This document shows positions 5,373-5,566 of a DNA stretch of 5,566 nucleotides, in pieces (position 1 is the stretch's first letter; every line of letters begins with the position of its first letter). Source of the stretch: an uncultured Myxococcales bacterium (lineage in GTDB: Bacteria; Myxococcota_A; UBA9042; DTJE01); contig CALJUR010000130.1 in assembly GCA_937975765.1 (NCBI GenBank), forward strand, positions 1 to 5,566, in the 5' to 3' direction. Under the pieces are notes generated by a model. The model made no database searches. It saw only the letters and a list, made by a program, of their open reading frames with translations, and was not told the origin of the DNA. Both the position numbers and the translations under genes were made by a program.

Positions 5373-5566
5373 ATGAAGGCGATTCGACGGGACCGGAACG
5401 TGGCCTGGGTCCTCTGGGTGGCGGTGGCAGCGGGGCTTTCCGCGGCGGGGACGCGGGAAGCGCGCGCGCAGGAGGGCCCGGCCCCTGCGGCGGCGCAGGA
5501 GGCGGCGCCTCCGGCCCCGTCCCCGGAGGTGAAGGCCCTGCAGGAGGCGGTGCAGGCGCTGTCGGC
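5373..5566 (+). CDS. Exported protein with signal peptide, 3'-truncated
   Basis: ATG at 5373 opens a frame that runs to the window end (64 complete codons). It starts 7 bases after the stop of the GH5 gene, with a purine-rich GGTGAGGG (5361-5368) just upstream, so it is very likely the third gene of the operon. The product begins MKAIRRDRN, then a hydrophobic core (VAWVLWVAVAAGLSAAG), and a good signal peptidase I site after residue 32 (ARA, then QEG). The mature part starts with an Ala/Pro/Gln/Glu-rich stretch and then PEVKALQEAVQALSA, with leucine spacing that fits a coiled coil. A short coiled coil right after the signal peptide is seen in many outer-membrane porins and in some periplasmic adaptor proteins, but too little is present to name it. 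The absence of a Cys near the cleavage site argues against a lipoprotein. Confidence 0.8.
   Translation, partial: MKAIRRDRNVAWVLWVAVAAGLSAAGTREARAQEGPAPAAAQEAAPPAPSPEVKALQEAVQALS

Noticed and set aside
2003..5374. Long open frame on the minus strand (1123 codons)
   Set aside because: It mirrors the GH5 gene, whose catalytic motifs prove the plus-strand frame. The antisense product is Val/Arg/His/Asp-rich with no recognisable domain.
2413..5376. Long plus-strand open frame in a second phase over the GH5 gene
   Set aside because: Its product is Arg/Gly/Pro-rich with no domain; stop codons are rare in every frame at this GC content. The same applies to the frame at 248-2359.

Overview
The window is about 70% GC over most of its length and looks like a contig end from a high-GC, diderm bacterium. 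I lean towards Myxococcota or relatives, because two consecutive predicted lipoproteins are secreted and one carries a long Asp/Pro/Ala/Val linker after a Cys-dense mature N-terminus, a style common in that group. This is inference from style only; no rRNA or marker gene is present.

Layout. Bases 1-45 are not genomic: they match the 3' part of the Illumina P5/TruSeq universal adapter, so the biological sequence starts at 46. Bases 46-587 hold the 3' part of an unrecognised gene for a small, mostly helical protein with one C-terminal membrane anchor, in DNA of visibly lower GC (about 60% in sampled lines). A 156-bp gap (588-743) carries an 18-bp near-palindrome (683-700), a plausible operator, and a good ribosome binding site. 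Then come three tightly packed same-strand genes that read as one operon: (i) 744-2429, a lipoprotein with a long linker, a glycosidase-like TIM barrel and a C-terminal beta-rich domain; (ii) 2426-5365, overlapping the first by ATGA, a 979-residue lipoprotein of glycoside hydrolase family 5 with all expected catalytic residues, most like the subfamily (GH5_12) that in fungi cleaves glucose from steryl glucosides and glucosylceramide; (iii) 5373 to the window end, the first 64 codons of a protein with a Sec signal peptide and the start of a helical region, cut off by the window.

Working model (inference). The two lipoproteins are anchored in the outer membrane or on the cell surface and act together on a glucosylated lipid or glycoconjugate; the third, exported protein could be a porin or other envelope protein. 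The most interesting points are a bacterial, lipid-anchored relative of fungal glycolipid beta-glucosidases, and two large insertions in its barrel: a Cys-rich one before the acid/base Glu, and a proline-rich plus charged-helix one after it.
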